Part shown: in pieces, positions 45,001 through 58,657 of the stretch
Layout of the letters: every line of letters begins with the position of its first letter
Position numbering within the stretch: position 1 is the stretch's first letter
Assembly: GCA_905147135.1 (NCBI GenBank)
Contig: LR990050.1
Coordinates: 9,360,001-9,424,000 of the forward strand
Source of the DNA: Blastobasis lacticolella
Lineage: Eukaryota; Arthropoda; Insecta; Lepidoptera; Blastobasidae
Reading direction: 5' to 3'
DNA length: 64,000 nt
Notes under the pieces: model-generated
The model's input: only the letters and a program-made list of their open reading frames with translations
Databases searched by the model: none
What the model was told of the DNA's origin: nothing
Program-made: the position numbers and the translations under genes

Positions 45001-45159
45001 GTGGTATTTCATCAAAATACCAGTATTTCTTTAATGCTGAGAAATGTAAAGATAACATAACAATAATAATAATAAGTCTAACCAATACATGTATTAGTAC
45101 TAGAGTGATAGAAAAATCGTAGCAGAAAGTCGTCAAAGAATTCCCGGGCGGCGCGGGCG

Positions 45160-46080
45160 GCGGCGCGAAATCACTGCCCTTTAATCGTCTTCAAGAAAAT
45201 GGCTTCGGTGCATTTCATCGGGCGCTCTAAAGAATTTCTCTTTTTAATATGAGCATCGATTCCAATTACAAAAGATCAAAGAATCGCCGCGCGGCCCACT
45301 TCGTCTTTGTTCAAACGAAAGATGAATTATTCAGAGAGCTGGAAACGTTTCAATTGGCCAGCTATAAAAAAGGAAACGGTTCGTTGCTTTTTCCACTAAA
45401 TTAAAATTTTTCTTTATTTTCGTTTACAAAACGCTTCAGCCGAGATTTATTTAGGAATTTCACCTGAAGTTCTAATTAATGAGAATTTAACAATTGACGC
45501 TCCATTGCGTACACATAATTCAATTGCGTTATTCATTCATGTTTTTTAATGTAATTGTCCATCACGGGTTGTCGTCAGCTAAGTACAAGTCAAATTCTAC
45601 GAACACACGACTAAGTCAACATTGTTCTATTCAAGTGGTTATCCATTACGATATGAGATGTGTTTGCAGCGACGTGCTTGCACAGGGCAGCGAGCCATGT
45701 AACAACATTATTTAGCAGGCCGATTATTGTAGTTAATCTAGCTAAGTGTAAACCATATTTCTACTTAACTGTATTAATGTTGTAATTTTTAACTAGGCAG
45801 GATTTATGGTGTCGCCACCTGGCTGTAGTCAGTGATTGAGAGGCAGGCAGGGACGGCGGCAGGGGCCGCGGGGGTGGGTCGCGCGCGAATTATTAAAGCG
45901 TAATTTATGCGCGCAATTTGTACGCAAGTTGAATTCGCTCCTTGCGTCATACATCACTCGCCGACATGCCGCCGATTAATTTCGACAATCGTCTGAAAAA
46001 ACCGGCGGCCGGCGAAGCAGCCGCGGCGTAGGTGACATTTATCGCTATTTGGGCCCGGCGATTAATTTTTCACATGTCCA
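45160..46080. other. Intergenic, GC-rich patches
   Basis: GC-rich segments at 45145-45175 and 45840-46050, the latter with 'gggacggcggcaggggccgc' and 'gggggtgggtcgcgcgcg' and alternating with AT blocks such as 'gaattattaaagcgtaattt'. No ORF or repeat identity. Candidate regulatory region by composition only. Confidence 0.3.
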
Positions 46081-46461
46081 CTGCTGTTTATTACTTACTA
46101 GGTTTTCGCATGCGACTTGATTAGCGCACACTTCAATATAAAACCCGTATGAAGGAGTTCTTCCCCTTTTTCTATAATTGATAAGTAGCTTGTCATCGAA
46201 GTCTATGATAGCGCATACCGATCTAGACCGGCGTTAAAACATTTGTTCGGTCGACGACGACGTAATATCGCAACTGCTCAGCCATACAAACAGCATTCCC
46301 TATCTTTGCTCCGAAACACGGCGTAAGCTCATTATAGGTATTATAGGTATAGTAGATAATATTAAAAATCGTAGCAGTCCAATGCTCTTGATGTGTGCAA
46401 GAATTTGTTGTTAAGGCCAACAATCCGATACTTTTACAAAATCAGTACTTCTAGACGTCGC

Positions 46462-46490
46462 TAAATAAATAAATAAATAAATAAATAAAT
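46462..46490. repeat. TAAA microsatellite
   Basis: About seven consecutive TAAA units. Confidence 0.95.
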
Positions 46491-47263
46491 ATTCGTGGAC
46501 AAATTCACACACATTCACATTCAATATTGTAGAAAACGATGTAATTAAATTACCACGGAATCCTAAATTACATTATAATATATCGTTTATAATACACGAA
46601 TGCAAACGCTATACATTACTTTATGGCATTGCAAGCAGAAATGTGTCGAGGGTCGTAAAGATAAATGATTATTTTCTTTCCACCTAAGGTATTTTCCATA
46701 AATTTCAGCATGTGCAAATATTATGACGAAAGCTGCGAAAACGATTTAATACGATTATCATAAGATGTGGTATCTATCAGAGAAATATGATGCATCAATC
46801 GTTTCTACTCACCAGTCTAGAGTCTAGGATTTTCAGAAAAGCTTTCCAGTTTGGAGGACTCTTAAGTCCAACATTGAACTGTGTAAATCATGATGTTTGA
46901 TTTAAATTGGATTAGTTTGATTTTGTTTTATCTGACATACCGAGCGCATAAGATCGGACCACACAGGGGCGGACATTGACATTGAAATTTTGTAATGTTA
47001 TTTGGGACACACGGAAACCGGTCGCTGTGTGGTAGCAGTAGCGGTATAGTGGAACGGGAGCTGTATTTATTGTAAGCCAATGCCACATAGAGTGGGTGCG
47101 AGACGGGCGCGTTTGCGAATGCTCTTCATTTCAGGCGGGCCGCTAACGCACCGCTGTCCCGCCACGGGTACATCAGCCTATATGCGGCAGGCTGTTTACG
47201 GGTTTCTCGCCGTGTTCGTTCTAGCTTCCAAACAATATGGAAACTTCAATGGCACGAGAGGAA

Positions 47264-47353
47264 GCTGTCCTAATTGGCAAAGATCGATGTACGGTTTTGA
47301 AGTATCTTAATGGTCGGTCGACAGCCGTCCTACGACCAATTAGGACGGTGCCG
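47264..47353. mobile_element. Short inverted-repeat element, copy 5 (compact)
   Basis: The arm 'ctgtcctaattgg' at 47265-47277 pairs with 'ccaattaggacgg' at 47336-47348. The core 'ccaatag...aaaaccgcccg' of the other copies is missing, so this is an internally deleted or rearranged form. Confidence 0.7.
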
Positions 47354-48030
47354 CAGTGTATTAATTGATTAATTATGACGTTAATTGATTTCCATATGCC
47401 TTTTAAGTTACAATGAACCCGTGCCGCTCCCGTGCCACAGTGCTACTCTGGTTAGTTCAAGGTTTAGGACCCCGTGACATTTTGAATGTCACACATTCTA
47501 AAATGTAAAATGACGGAACCTACAGAATTCGGCAATTTTTTATGGAACCTCTATGTATCTTCTACACAGTACGACTCATCTATTCAGTTGATATAGTCGC
47601 TAGCGGTAAAGAAATAGCCTTAGTACCGATATTGTCTACTGAATACATAAGTTGGTGGCACTGTACACCTTTTGATATTTAGGTACAAACTATCGAAATA
47701 ATAATGTAAGACATGCTCAATTGATAATTGAACAGAGAGATGACGTCACTATGCTCTTGAATGTTGGAAAGATTATTACATCGGTAGAAAAATATTATTA
47801 GCCGCTACGTCGGTAGGCATCCGCTTCCGCCGCCTTCCGCCGGATCTCATTAATTTTATTGTATTTACGCGTCACTTCATTCAATAAGCACTTACCTACT
47901 CGTGCTGGGATAACTCTGTATATTTATCACTCTTGTGTCTTTCTATATTATCTCATCCTGAGAAAGGTAAGGGAAATAGTATATACCTACAAGTGATTGT
48001 GAGATAATTTACTGCGTAGCAAATATCTGA

Positions 48031-48332
48031 AGCGTTGGTGGCCGAGCGGTTAAGGTACCCGACTCGCAATGATTATTTTCCGAGTTATGTATGCTAGTTG
48101 AAATTTAACCGATGCTCTTACGCTGGGGTTACATCGTGATGAGACCTGCACATTCAGGCGACTGAATGTATAACCATAATCCAATCTAGTCAGGTTCCTT
48201 TGGTAGCAGGGTCACGGAGGTGTGATGGCAGTCGCTCCACTGTAATTACCTGGTTTACCAAATCCTGTATCATTTTCAAGGTGGACTCCGGGTCCTCATG
48301 CGCGAGAGCACAACCGGTACATTACACCAAGA
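48031..48332 (+). mobile_element. SINE family 1, near full length
   Basis: The tRNA-like head has an A box 'tggccgagcgg' at 48039-48049, followed by 'ttaaggtacccgactcgcaa'; the B box is damaged. The body has 'gacctgcacattcaggcgac', 'gggtcacggaggtgtgatgg' and 'cagtcgctccactgtaatta', and the 3' end has 'gtcctcatgcgcgagagcac', 'aaccggtacatta'. This is the best reference copy in the window. Confidence 0.85.
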
Positions 48333-48339
48333 TTATTTT

Positions 48340-51260
48340 AAATGCATAGCTTATATATCGTAGTAAAATCACTATCGTGATATTACTACGTTACCTAAAT
48401 ATGCGAATTAATGTACTAACCTTGCCTTAATACTAAAATTACTATTTACGTAATACTTAATCACTTTTGCATCATCTAACTAACTCAGGGATTCACGAAG
48501 AAGTAGAAAAAAGAAACCAAAGACATTCAAAATCCTACAATATTTTAAACAACAAAGATTTAAATAAACAGTGTATGACAAAATTTTAAATCACAAGGTG
48601 TCTCAAGAAAATGACTCATACTCAGCCACAGTAGCCATTGAAATTGATAAGAATTTCAATTGGTCCCAGCAGCAGGATCGTATGAACCCGATCATACCGA
48701 TGCGTTCGTTAGCAGCGCCGCTCCAATTACAGCCTGCCGACCGGAGTACCTAAACGCTAATTATTATTCAAACCCAGTCCCCCTTTCTGTTCTTTCACGA
48801 GCTGCAATAAAAATTAAATTACAACGAATTTTATTATTTTCCTCTTTGGTCTCATAACTCAGAAATATTCATGAGGAAACTTTTTTGCTAAGGAATTGTT
48901 TATCGGACAAATGTAACGCGTAAAATTAATCTTTTATGGAAAAACGTGGTGAGAAATCAATAAATTCAATCGTGTAGCAAAACGATTATAGAAAACTTTA
49001 GAAGCTCATTTTATTTACAAATGACGATATCAAAATCAGACCCGGCATTAGCGCTTTTAATTCGATCCGAAAAGGCAAAACAAATTCAGGCTTCGATTAA
49101 CACCCAAACTGCCGAAAATTTCCCAATCAGCCCCTGTAAATTGGAAAACTTTTATATGCGTTCGAAAGTCCAGGTGTACGCTGTTTCTATCGCTGGTTTC
49201 GAGGGCCGGAGGAACTTTTTGTTCCGACCAACCGACTCTAAAAAACGATTTAATTAGTATTGGATTAAAATTGGGGAGTGAGAGTGAAAACTTATTTAGT
49301 GAGCCGCGAATATATATCTCAAGGGTCTCTCGTATGGTAAGCCTACATTGCTTGGTAGCGTACGTAGTCCGTACAGTCAATAGTGGGTGCAAACAAGCCG
49401 ATGGCTCCATCAGTAGCGTCGCTGTTGTTGTGTTACAAATTGGTTTTTGGCTCGGCTCGTGACCCGCACCGCACTCGCGGTCATTAGCAATTTTGGCAGG
49501 CTACATCAACCTAACTTATCACTTTACGAGCGGCCAACCACTAAATTGCTTTGTGAAATCCTCGTAAATAATAATACACTTGTATATAACTATATAATAT
49601 GTTGAACGTACCTACCTATAGTTGAAAGTTAAATACCTCTATGGCTAGAATTTATCTGACTATAAAAACTAAATTGATTAGGCAGGCGGATTAGAGACAA
49701 TAATTTTGAAAATATGTTGTTATGTATCTTTGAAAATGTTTGTGTGGGTTAAATTCATTTCAGCAATCCGATTGAGCTGAGATGATGCATACTTAATTAT
49801 GGCAATGCTATATTATGATTATGAGCTGATGTGATGATGGAGACGAAAGGTGACTGTAGATACTTCTAAACTATACTATTAATGATGAATCTCTTGTGTT
49901 TGGGCTCGTTCATTCTGTATTCACAAAAACTGTAACCTCTAGTAGTGTCCAGGGTTTGACGATGAAGCCAGAAGGCGTCATAGGCCCCCAAATACATTGA
50001 CATTGAACTCGTTTGATTAATCTGACGATTACTAGACTGATCGTAGATGGTACCTATCTAGAAAGCGGGATAAAAGCTTGTTATAATTTTTTTTTTGATA
50101 ACTTTTTGTTTTCGGATAGATATCCTCTTTGTCTCTATTTTAAACCTATACGCTAGGATCAAGTGGAATTAACGTCATGTTCGTTAATGGCAGTCCAATC
50201 AGTTGGTAGGTATCAATGCTATCCGACACCTGCATAGTATTATCTTAAAAATATATCCTGAGCCAGTATAGCTAATATTAGGCACATAATTACCGACGTA
50301 AACAAGTTGCTTACGAATCCCGCTAGTTCGTAAGTCAATTCGTTTAGTTGCTCATTTGCCGGCAGTTTCGTCACAATAAATACTAATGAAGCAGGAGTTG
50401 CTAATTCTGGGTTTGCATATTATTGCCTCCCCAGCATATTTTTAGTTAATCAACATTCCAGTCCCCTCGCAGTGGCACTGAGTTGCTCCAGTCTCGTTAC
50501 ACACCTTTGTCCTTAATTAACAATGTAGCACTGATTTCAGACATAATGAAGTAATTAAAGTAGATGTGCTCGAGGAGACTACTTCAGTTATGTCTTGATT
50601 GCTGTACAATATTGCCTTCTATTGCTTAGGTTCCACGCTTCAGACATGCATTGATAAAGCTTGAATATTAATATTAAATATCACTGTAAATATAAGAATA
50701 TGAACGTGGTCAATTAAAAGGCCCTTATACTAATTCAGTACGCTACTCGATGTCGCTCGAGCTATCTAGCCTGGTTCCCTGGTTAGATTTAGAGCAGTAA
50801 TATTATAAATTTGCAGCATAAGTGCCCACTCAATTTAGAGGAGCACTTGAGAAAATTACGGGAGGCCTCGCCCACTTCAGCTGCCACTCGCAAAGGTTTG
50901 AACTCAAATTATTATCTGCATGACCCTCAAAAAATCGGTCGCCGATGTCACAAAACTTTTATAAACTAGAGGTAGCAACCTTTAACTTGGCTATTCTTCA
51001 TCTAAGCGATGTGGCAAAAAGTATCTTGCCAACTAAGTTGTAAATTCAAATTTTAAGGTGGCTTGCACCAACTTAATACAAAAAAGAGCCTTTGGTGCAA
51101 GCGGGGCTAAATCTGTTTCAATAAACTGGCACTACTGCATCATAGGCTCAGTTGGTGATAATGTTAAACTAAAGCATAAAGTAGCAATCCCATACGGACA
51201 AAATACAAGCCTTTTAATAGTAGGTATGTAATAAAAGGGCCTATTAAAAATTCAATTAGT
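48340..51260. other. Intergenic, no gene recognised
   Basis: Opposed 78- and 117-codon frames at 49021-49410 overlap and share no recognisable motif. The rest is AT-rich. No RNA gene seen. Confidence 0.35.
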
Positions 51261-51274
51261 AAGTTATAGTAAGT

Positions 51275-51380
51275 AAAGATCGCAGGTACCAGCTGGATAC
51301 GGAAGGCACAGGAGCGGCCCTTGTGGAGATCTCTGGGAGAGGCCGAAGCCCAGCAGTAAGCCTCTTCCTGCTGATATGAT
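51275..51380 (+). mobile_element. LINE 3' end (RTE-like) with GAT tail
   Basis: 'aggtaccagctggatacgga', 'aggcacaggagcggcccttg', 'gagaggccgaagcccagcag' and 'ctgatatgatgatga' form the end of a LINE ORF2 and tail; the minus-strand equivalents are at 21788 and 26785. Confidence 0.7.
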
Positions 51381-52915
51381 GATGATTTTGCGAACATTTG
51401 TTGTAGTCTAACCATTATATTAGATTTGACAAACCCCAAGCCTTCATCCCAAAACAAATTCAATAAAAAGATGGTTGGTTAATTCCACCTGTATGGGATC
51501 CACAATAATTAAGGGCACCATACTTAACACCATACTGCTATATCTAAAAATACCACCAGTCAATTTAAATTTTTGATTCCAAGACATTAAAACGAATAGG
51601 TACATTCATTTATATTCTAATATATTTTTCTAATGTGCTCAGTAAAAAAATAGGGTGATCACAAACCCGATGATAACATTCCCAAGGCACTCTTATCCAA
51701 TAAGTTCCAAGACTAAGGGGGTAAGAATGCAAATTCCTCCAAGAAAATTATCTAGAAAAAATATGAAAGCTCAGCTAAAACTTGGTAAAACAGTAGGGTA
51801 TCCTCGATAATTATTCAAATTAGTCCCTTTATATTTTAACTCAGATGTTATAATAAAAATTTAATTTCGCGTAATTTAATTCTTATCTTCTGCGGCAAGA
51901 CCATATCTCAGAAGAAATTTCGTAAATTATTCATGAGGAAAGTTTTAACGGGGACATGATTTTAAAACCGACATTTGTAAGCCGCGCTACGAAATAACTT
52001 GGCGGGATTTACGCAGACCACCCCGCCAACTATAATCTCTAAAAGAACCTTGTGTAAAGCAATCCCTATTAAATTGAACACCAACTTCATAATTTTATTT
52101 GAGATATTAGATTCTAGTTTAAAGGTGAGTTACTAAGTCAGTCAGTAATCAATACTGTTTTGCTTGTGTAATTGTAGAAACTTAAGCTTGAATAATAAAC
52201 GTTCGTTTATTTTATCATACAATTTACCTTACTCAAATTGCGTAATATACAATAGAAAATCATTTTGATTTATCTCTTGCGGAGAATTATCAGATTATTA
52301 GAATTTAGTTGCTTTTAATTTTTAACGTACTTTTAAACAGGTTCTCAAGTTGGTTCATGTTTTTAAATGTTTGGTAGCTCAGAATGTCATTGAAACTAAA
52401 ATACTTACAGATTGATTAGTCAGATTTTTCTCACAATCCAGTTCTGATGGTTGTTCGGTTTCTAATAATGAGAAAGACCTCCCTAAACATTATTGGCACA
52501 TAATTTTTTAAAGCGATTTCGGTATTTTCGCCAATAACTCAAGCATTTGCATTCAGAAAATTATCACTTTGTGAAATGACACCTTAGAAAATACTAGGTA
52601 CCTAGTTACCAAAAAAATTTGAAAGTTAGCTACCTTAGACTGGCAAATACTTTTTTTTGCTCTTTGTAAGGTACCCTAAGTGAAAATCATGAAGAAGTTC
52701 ACAGATGACCACCACCGCTGATTTTGATTAGATTAAAACAATAAAGCAAGTATGACCAAACAAAGGTACATAATATACATGGTTCTAACTAAGATGATGA
52801 CAAACGAGGAAAGTCCAAAATGGCAGTATCTACTTGGGCTTTATGTTTGTGTGGCCTTGATGTTAAAAATGAATATAGCGCGGTATAGGTAGGAACATTT
52901 TTTTAATTTTTTTTT

Positions 52916-53850
52916 TACCACTAAGGTGGCAAACAAGCTTGCGGCCTGCCTGATGGTAAGCAGTCACCGCCGCATATGGACGTATGCAATACCTGGGGCA
53001 TCACCCACGCGTTGCTTACCCCGTAAAAATCTTTTAACTTCTTTCTTGAAGAACTCCATGTTGTACTCTCAAGGGAAAACCTCTCCAGGTAGTTCATTCC
53101 ACAACCTTAGTGTGCGTGGGAGAAAGTTCCTTTGGAACTGCACAGTTCACGACCAATTTGGCTCCAAGGTGTGAGGATGAACTCCCTGTCGATGGCGAGC
53201 GGTGCGATGATAGAATGTAGCTGTAGACATCATGTCAAACAGTTCTTCAGAACAAACACCGTTGTACTAGCGGTAGAACACACAAAGGGAGGCGAAATCC
53301 CTTCGCTGGCTCAGCGGCTCAATACTACTTGTGAGCATGGTATCATCGACAATTCTCACAGCGCGCTTTTGGATCGAATCACAAGGACCAAGCTGATATG
53401 TCGGTGCTCCCGCCCATAGATGGGAGCAATACTCCAAATGGGGTCTGACTTGAGCCTTGTATAGGAGAAGTCGTTGCCCCGGCGTGAAGAATTGCTTTGA
53501 TCTGATAAGCACACACAGCTTTTTAGATGCGAGCTTGATCTTTTCTTCCAAATGACTGCGAAACTGGACGTCACTGGAGATGTCGACACCTGGGATATGT
53601 ATGCTCTTAGAGATGGCAAGCGGTGTAGCCTGGAACTGTTACAATTGTTGGTACATATGCAAGGGATGATAGTCGATGGTAGGTACCTGTAGTCGGTAAA
53701 CATCGCAATTTTGTCCACTTTTTTGTATTTAAAAACTAGGAAAGCATTGGCCGCTATCTCACGTGATTGTAAGAAGATGGACATGCTTATCACCCTGTCC
53801 TTGAAGGAGTCCAGATTGTACTGTACTGGGAACACGTTGGCAGGCATCCA
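52916..53850 (-). mobile_element. Decayed non-LTR retrotransposon, C-terminal RT region to 3' end
   Basis: On the minus strand a frame covers roughly 53640-53267: FQATPLAISKSIHIPGVDIS, then FTPGQRLLLYKAQVRPHLEY and CSHLWAGAPTYQLGPCDSIQ with KRAVRIV. Further 3', segments such as 'gttgtggaatgaactacctg' (minus strand) are the usual LWNELP ending in broken frames. The 3' terminus near 52926 carries 'ggcaaacaagcttgcggcct', shared with 18084-18160. Multiple frameshifts and stops make it inactive. Same family as the 2042-2450 remnant. Confidence 0.8.
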
Positions 53851-54159
53851 CATTAGGTCGTAATAAGGTAACGGTCTAGTCTAACTGGATCGTGTCACTA
53901 CTGTGCTGTAGCGTACTAGCAGCGCATTTAGTAAATCTACCCATATTCACTTAAAACGGAAAATATTTTTTTTTTTTTAGTAACGGTCTATTGAAGGTGG
54001 AAACCTATTTGATGTGTGTCATCATTATTATTGACAACATAATTCTAGACATAACTTAATCATCTAGTTGTATGTCTGTGACGCGTTTCCCCTGATTTCT
54101 GGCATTGACTTGGTCTATTTTGTTTTACGCTGTCTCCGATTTTTAAGGGGGAAGGTTGG

Positions 54160-54585
54160 GAACACTATATTTCCTACTCCTACCTGTTACTTCTTCATTG
54201 TTGCGGGTTCCAAGATAGTATAAGCTTGTCCTCGGGCGCGCCTGAGTGTCATAACTCAGGACCTGTGTGTGGTTGCCGCTGTAGATCTTGGCTACACATG
54301 AGTTGCAGCGGTAGAAATGAGTAGTGGGGCAAAGCGCCAGGACTCTCTCGAGCCAGCGTTACCCCTACGCCGACCGCACAATTTGCCAGAATACCCCCGG
54401 GCTATTACTGGGATTATAAAAAAAGGGAAATTAAAATCCTTGTTTTAAATAAGTATTAACACAATAAATAGTAATAACACATAGTGTTTTAAGAATTACT
54501 AACAATATATGGGCATTATACTTATATAAATCTGTATATTTTAAGCCTGAAATAAACTGATTATTATTATTATTATTAAAGCCCG
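54160..54585 (+). mobile_element. Probable LINE 3' UTR with ATT tail
   Basis: A GC-richer segment (54220-54400, for example 'cttgtcctcgggcgcgcctg') runs into AT-rich DNA ending 'gcctgaaataaactgattat' with an ATT microsatellite (54560-54580), the pattern of a LINE terminus. No protein segment is recognisable. Confidence 0.4.
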
Positions 54586-55645
54586 TTAAAAGCCTGTATG
54601 GTTTGTAGGTAAATACAGCATAAATTATAAAAGCTATAGAATTCCTACTTCAAAACTTCGTTCTTGTTGGCCTTTGAACAATATTGTTATGTTTCAATTA
54701 ACATTTAAAGACAAAGATATTAAATGATGGTTAGCTTTAGATGTAAATTTCCATGCCTACACTTCGTTAAAATAATAACAAGTTTACAAAGCGAAATAAG
54801 AAAGCAAACAAAGGAATCTGAATCGCTTGCGAGGCTTTCGACACAACGAGTGCTTTCAACTGAAAAAGGTACCTTCTTGGGTTTCTAAGAAATAAATAAG
54901 TATACTTCTTAAATTTGGAGGAAGCTAAATACTAATCAAATGTGATGAAACTAGAATAAAATACGAAATATACAACCGGTTCCAGCACCAGAGAGAAGAC
55001 TTCATCCAAGCGCTGAAGCTAATCGAGTCGCGCGTCTCGAGTCGAACGATATTCAGTTTTGAACTACGGCATGAAAAATTCAATATTTTATATATTATAT
55101 TGATAACATCGAAAGCGAACGGTTCAAAGATAGGGAAAATCAGCGTTAAGCATCGAAATAATGAATCTTTCATGCCGAAGCGACTGGTTAAGAAATAGGA
55201 GCCCTGACCACAGAACAAAAACATCGGGTGGAACTGTATCAGAACACACGGCCGTTGCTTTTAGCGTGAAACGTCTACCTTGGCAGCTTTGACACGCTCT
55301 CGAAACCGCTCGCTCAGCGCCAGACATTGGGGAACCCATGTGTGGCCCATGGCCCTCTCTTTCCATCTATAGCCGTGATTTGTATTTCTTGCTGGTTCTT
55401 GCACGGACTGAGGCAGGCCGACGTTTTCGTTTTCGTTTCGATAGTTGTAGACAAGCTCAATAAATACACGCAAAAATCACTGCCGCATCACATGTGAGTC
55501 ATGAGTTACACTGAATTGAAATGCGCGAGAGCGCGCGTTTCGTTCATTCAATGCAGTGCTCCTCCCCGGTCAAAACAGCGAGCTGTCTATATACGCTAAG
55601 CAATAACACTAGATTCATGTTTCCAAGACTAATCGTTTTGAAGTT

Positions 55646-55945
55646 CCACCTTGACCATGATCCAGGATTCGGTGATCATGTAATTACAGAAGAGCGACTA
55701 CCATCTGACGTCCGTGGTCTGACTACCATCTGAAGGGATTGGATCATGGTTACAAATTCAGTTGCCTGAATTTGCAGGTTTCATCACGATTTTTCCCTCA
55801 CCGTAAGAGCATCGGTTAGAAATCAACTAATGTACATAACTCAGAAAAGTGTCATTCGTACATGGCCGCAGCGGGATGCAAACATGGTACCTCTCGCTTG
55901 TGAATCGGATACTCAACCGCCCTGACCCTGTTAACCTGTGGACCA
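55646..55945 (-). mobile_element. SINE family 1, near full length
   Basis: On the plus strand: 'ccaccttgaccatgatccag', 'ggattggatcatggttacaa', 'gcaggtttcatcacgatttt', 'ccctcaccgtaagagcatcg', 'aagtgtcattcgtacatggc' and 'ggtacctctcgcttgtgaat'. It is the reverse complement of the family; the B box is mutated ('gggatgcaaac'). Confidence 0.8.
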
Positions 55946-56900
55946 GGCTACAGACTATTAATACGAAATGACCATGCACAGGAAAGAAGGTTCCACTAAC
56001 ACAGACGATTCAGACGCTCCAGGTAGGTAGAGGGACGATTTGGGAAAGGCTGTGGAGGTTGCAAGTAAGCAGAGAAGATAAAGGTACAAACAATTTTATT
56101 TTTAAATTAGCTCTCTTCTTTTTTCACGTCATTCTTGATAAATTGGGCTCTTCCATAGCCCACTGCAGAAAAAACTTTAAAAAATCCAATGAACTCGCTA
56201 CATCGCTGGCCTTACGGCGTTGCTCGCTGTATACGCGGGCTCGGGGCACACGCAGTTGAAAAGTTAGTTCTCTGCAGCCAACCCTGCGATAGCTCAAGCT
56301 CCAGTTTGTGTGTTTGTTGGACTTGCCAGGACTCGAATAAAACAGCGAGCGGCGCCATTCGATCTGTTTGTAAAAACTTCAGCAGATTAAATATTAACAA
56401 TAGAGTTGTTGGATTGCGCCTTAAACGCATAGCCTTTAAACGGAGCACCATTTCTTAAGAATTCCTTTCATGGAGTTTCATTATGCTTTTGAATTTATTG
56501 TAATTGCGTTTTTACAACCTTTCCAACTTTTTAACTTTACCAGCCTTTTCTTCTTTTCATAGTTTTGAGACCAATTGAAATAGCAAGACTTTTATTTAAT
56601 ATGTTCTTTAAGTTCCCACATACTGTTCGTAGTGGCAATAGCGTGCTTTGTAGTAGGCTGACTGCTTTATATGCAAATACGTTTATGCGCCAGGCGATGC
56701 CTATTGGAGTAGGTGTCGGCATCAATGGAGTGTAATTTGCTCGGGGTAATCAAATCTCTGTTAATTGCGGCACTGTGGCCAGGCTAACAGCGTGCGCAGT
56801 GCTGTCCAGGTCAGAATCTGTTCCTAACTAGAGTTAATAGGCTGGAACTACTAGTGTGCTGTGCTGGATTATTTAGCCTGTTAAACTACAACAACTTTTT

Positions 56901-57108
56901 AAATAAATAAATAAGCATGGACAAATTGACACAGCGCCATCTAGCCCCAAAGTAAGCAAAGCTTGTGTTATGGGTGTTAGATAACTGATAAAGTACATAC
57001 ATCGTTTTTTTTTTATTAAGTACATAGAAATTAAAATTAATAATTAATAATTGAACCCGGGCCCTCTGCGTGGTGACCGGCATGTAAACCAACTGAACTC
57101 AGATCATC
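56901..57108 (-). mobile_element. SINE family 2, diverged copy
   Basis: Starts with the AAAT-type tail 'aaataaataaataag', then 'gcgccatctagccccaaagt' and 'aagcaaagcttgtgttatgg' as at 39662, and ends with a B-box-like 'ttgaacccggg' and 'accaactgaactc'. Interrupted by a T-rich stretch. Confidence 0.6.
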
Positions 57109-57109
57109 A

Positions 57110-58640
57110 AATGGACAATAATGGCATTATACTGGTTATGATGATCCAACTATTAGACATAACAATTGCTCCACTGTTCAACAATAATGTTACAAAAATA
57201 AACAAGAGTTGGTAATTTATAACAGAAAGTTCAGCGTTAATTCGCACCGTAAGTTATCTTGAGCGAAACTTTGCTCGAAACATCAACAGTTTGCCGTACA
57301 AATAGCAACACAATTGTAAACTTTACGTTTATTTTGAACTGATCGGAAATTTTTGAGGCACAAAAAACAACTTAGGGAAAAAGTCTACTAACTTTAATAT
57401 ATCCTTATTTGAAATCATAAACCCTTGAACACAATTGAGTAGTACATCCATGTACAGGCTTAATTCCTGAGGATACAACGGTCGAAATCGTGTATCAAGA
57501 GGTTGAACTACCGGGGTAGGTAGCAGGCGGGCTATTGGATTCGAAACAAAGCTAACGAACCGTTGAATCATGTAAACAGGGGCAAGACGGCCGACTTGTT
57601 TACCTAAAGAGCCTTTGCTTCATTAGGATCCAATTTACTGTCAACAAATTAATCCCCTTCCGTGCTATTGTACACTTTGATACCGTTTCACTGAGATATC
57701 GGATGATCTTGCCTACCCGTACGAGCAAGACGCTGTGGCCGTTTTATTGTAGGTTGCTATTTTTAGAAAGAGATGGGTTGCCATACTGATTTTATTAAGA
57801 GAAAATATTTGATTGTTTGTATGTGTGTTCGTAATGGGTAAACTCAAATAGTATTGAACAGATTAGAAATCATTGACTAGAAAGCTACATTATCAGGGGT
57901 CACCGAATTTTTTTTTATTTATTTAGGGATCCCTAGCTAATTATTAATAATATAACCCAAGGCATTTTGGCGCATAATTTTAAACGGCTGCACAAATTCA
58001 ACTAATTATTTTTATGTTGGTTTTGTAATAGTCAGTACAAGGTTTATATGTAAGAAATACAGGGTAGGTACGGGTAGGGTAGGTGTAGGATAGGTGCAGG
58101 GCCAGCTAGTTTTTGAGATTGTTTTTACTTATTGATAGGTATTATCTGCTTCAAAGTTTTCAAAAAAGGACATTGAATTTACTTTTGTCAGGATTATCTT
58201 ACCTTGAATTCTCTTCTGCGCAAGATTTTTAAATGATTAGAAACTACATAGAAGTATACTCTGCAAACAAAGGTTAGGAACATAAGCGTATTTATTTGGA
58301 AAAAATACATTGCCATTTTAAAGCTAACCTACCTACAAACCAAACAATAGACAAAAACATTCCCCATAGAAAAGAATAAAGTTATGTAATATCTCTTCCA
58401 TTATATTCTTAAGTTGCTCAACAAATGGAGCCATTCTCTCATTTTCAATACAGGGCTAATAAAGGAAATCATTGAATAAACCGTTCAAGAAAGCAACCGG
58501 GTAAGCGGAACACAATGCGTCAAACGAACAACTTTTGTATTGTACAGTCGAATTAATTGCTTCCCTCGCAATATGAACAGGGGCTTTGAATATCTGCGCA
58601 AAACGTGAATAGTCATGTTGAGAGTTAAGATCTCGGGGTT
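57110..58640. other. Intergenic, nothing recognised
   Basis: AT-rich, without recognisable coding or repeat content on either strand. Confidence 0.35.
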
Positions 58641-58657
58641 TTTCCTTGAAAATTCTT

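Noticed and set aside
48031..48070. tRNA-like segment (A box, variable part)
   Set aside because: It is the head of a SINE: no complete cloverleaf, damaged B box, and the SINE body follows directly.
49021..49410. Overlapping 78- and 117-codon frames on opposite strands
   Set aside because: No recognisable family and no splice-site support at plausible ends.
53356..53853. 165-codon minus-strand open frame
   Set aside because: It is an out-of-frame shadow of the decayed LINE. The real frame nearby carries the FTPGQRLLLYKA and RPHLEYCSHLW segments.
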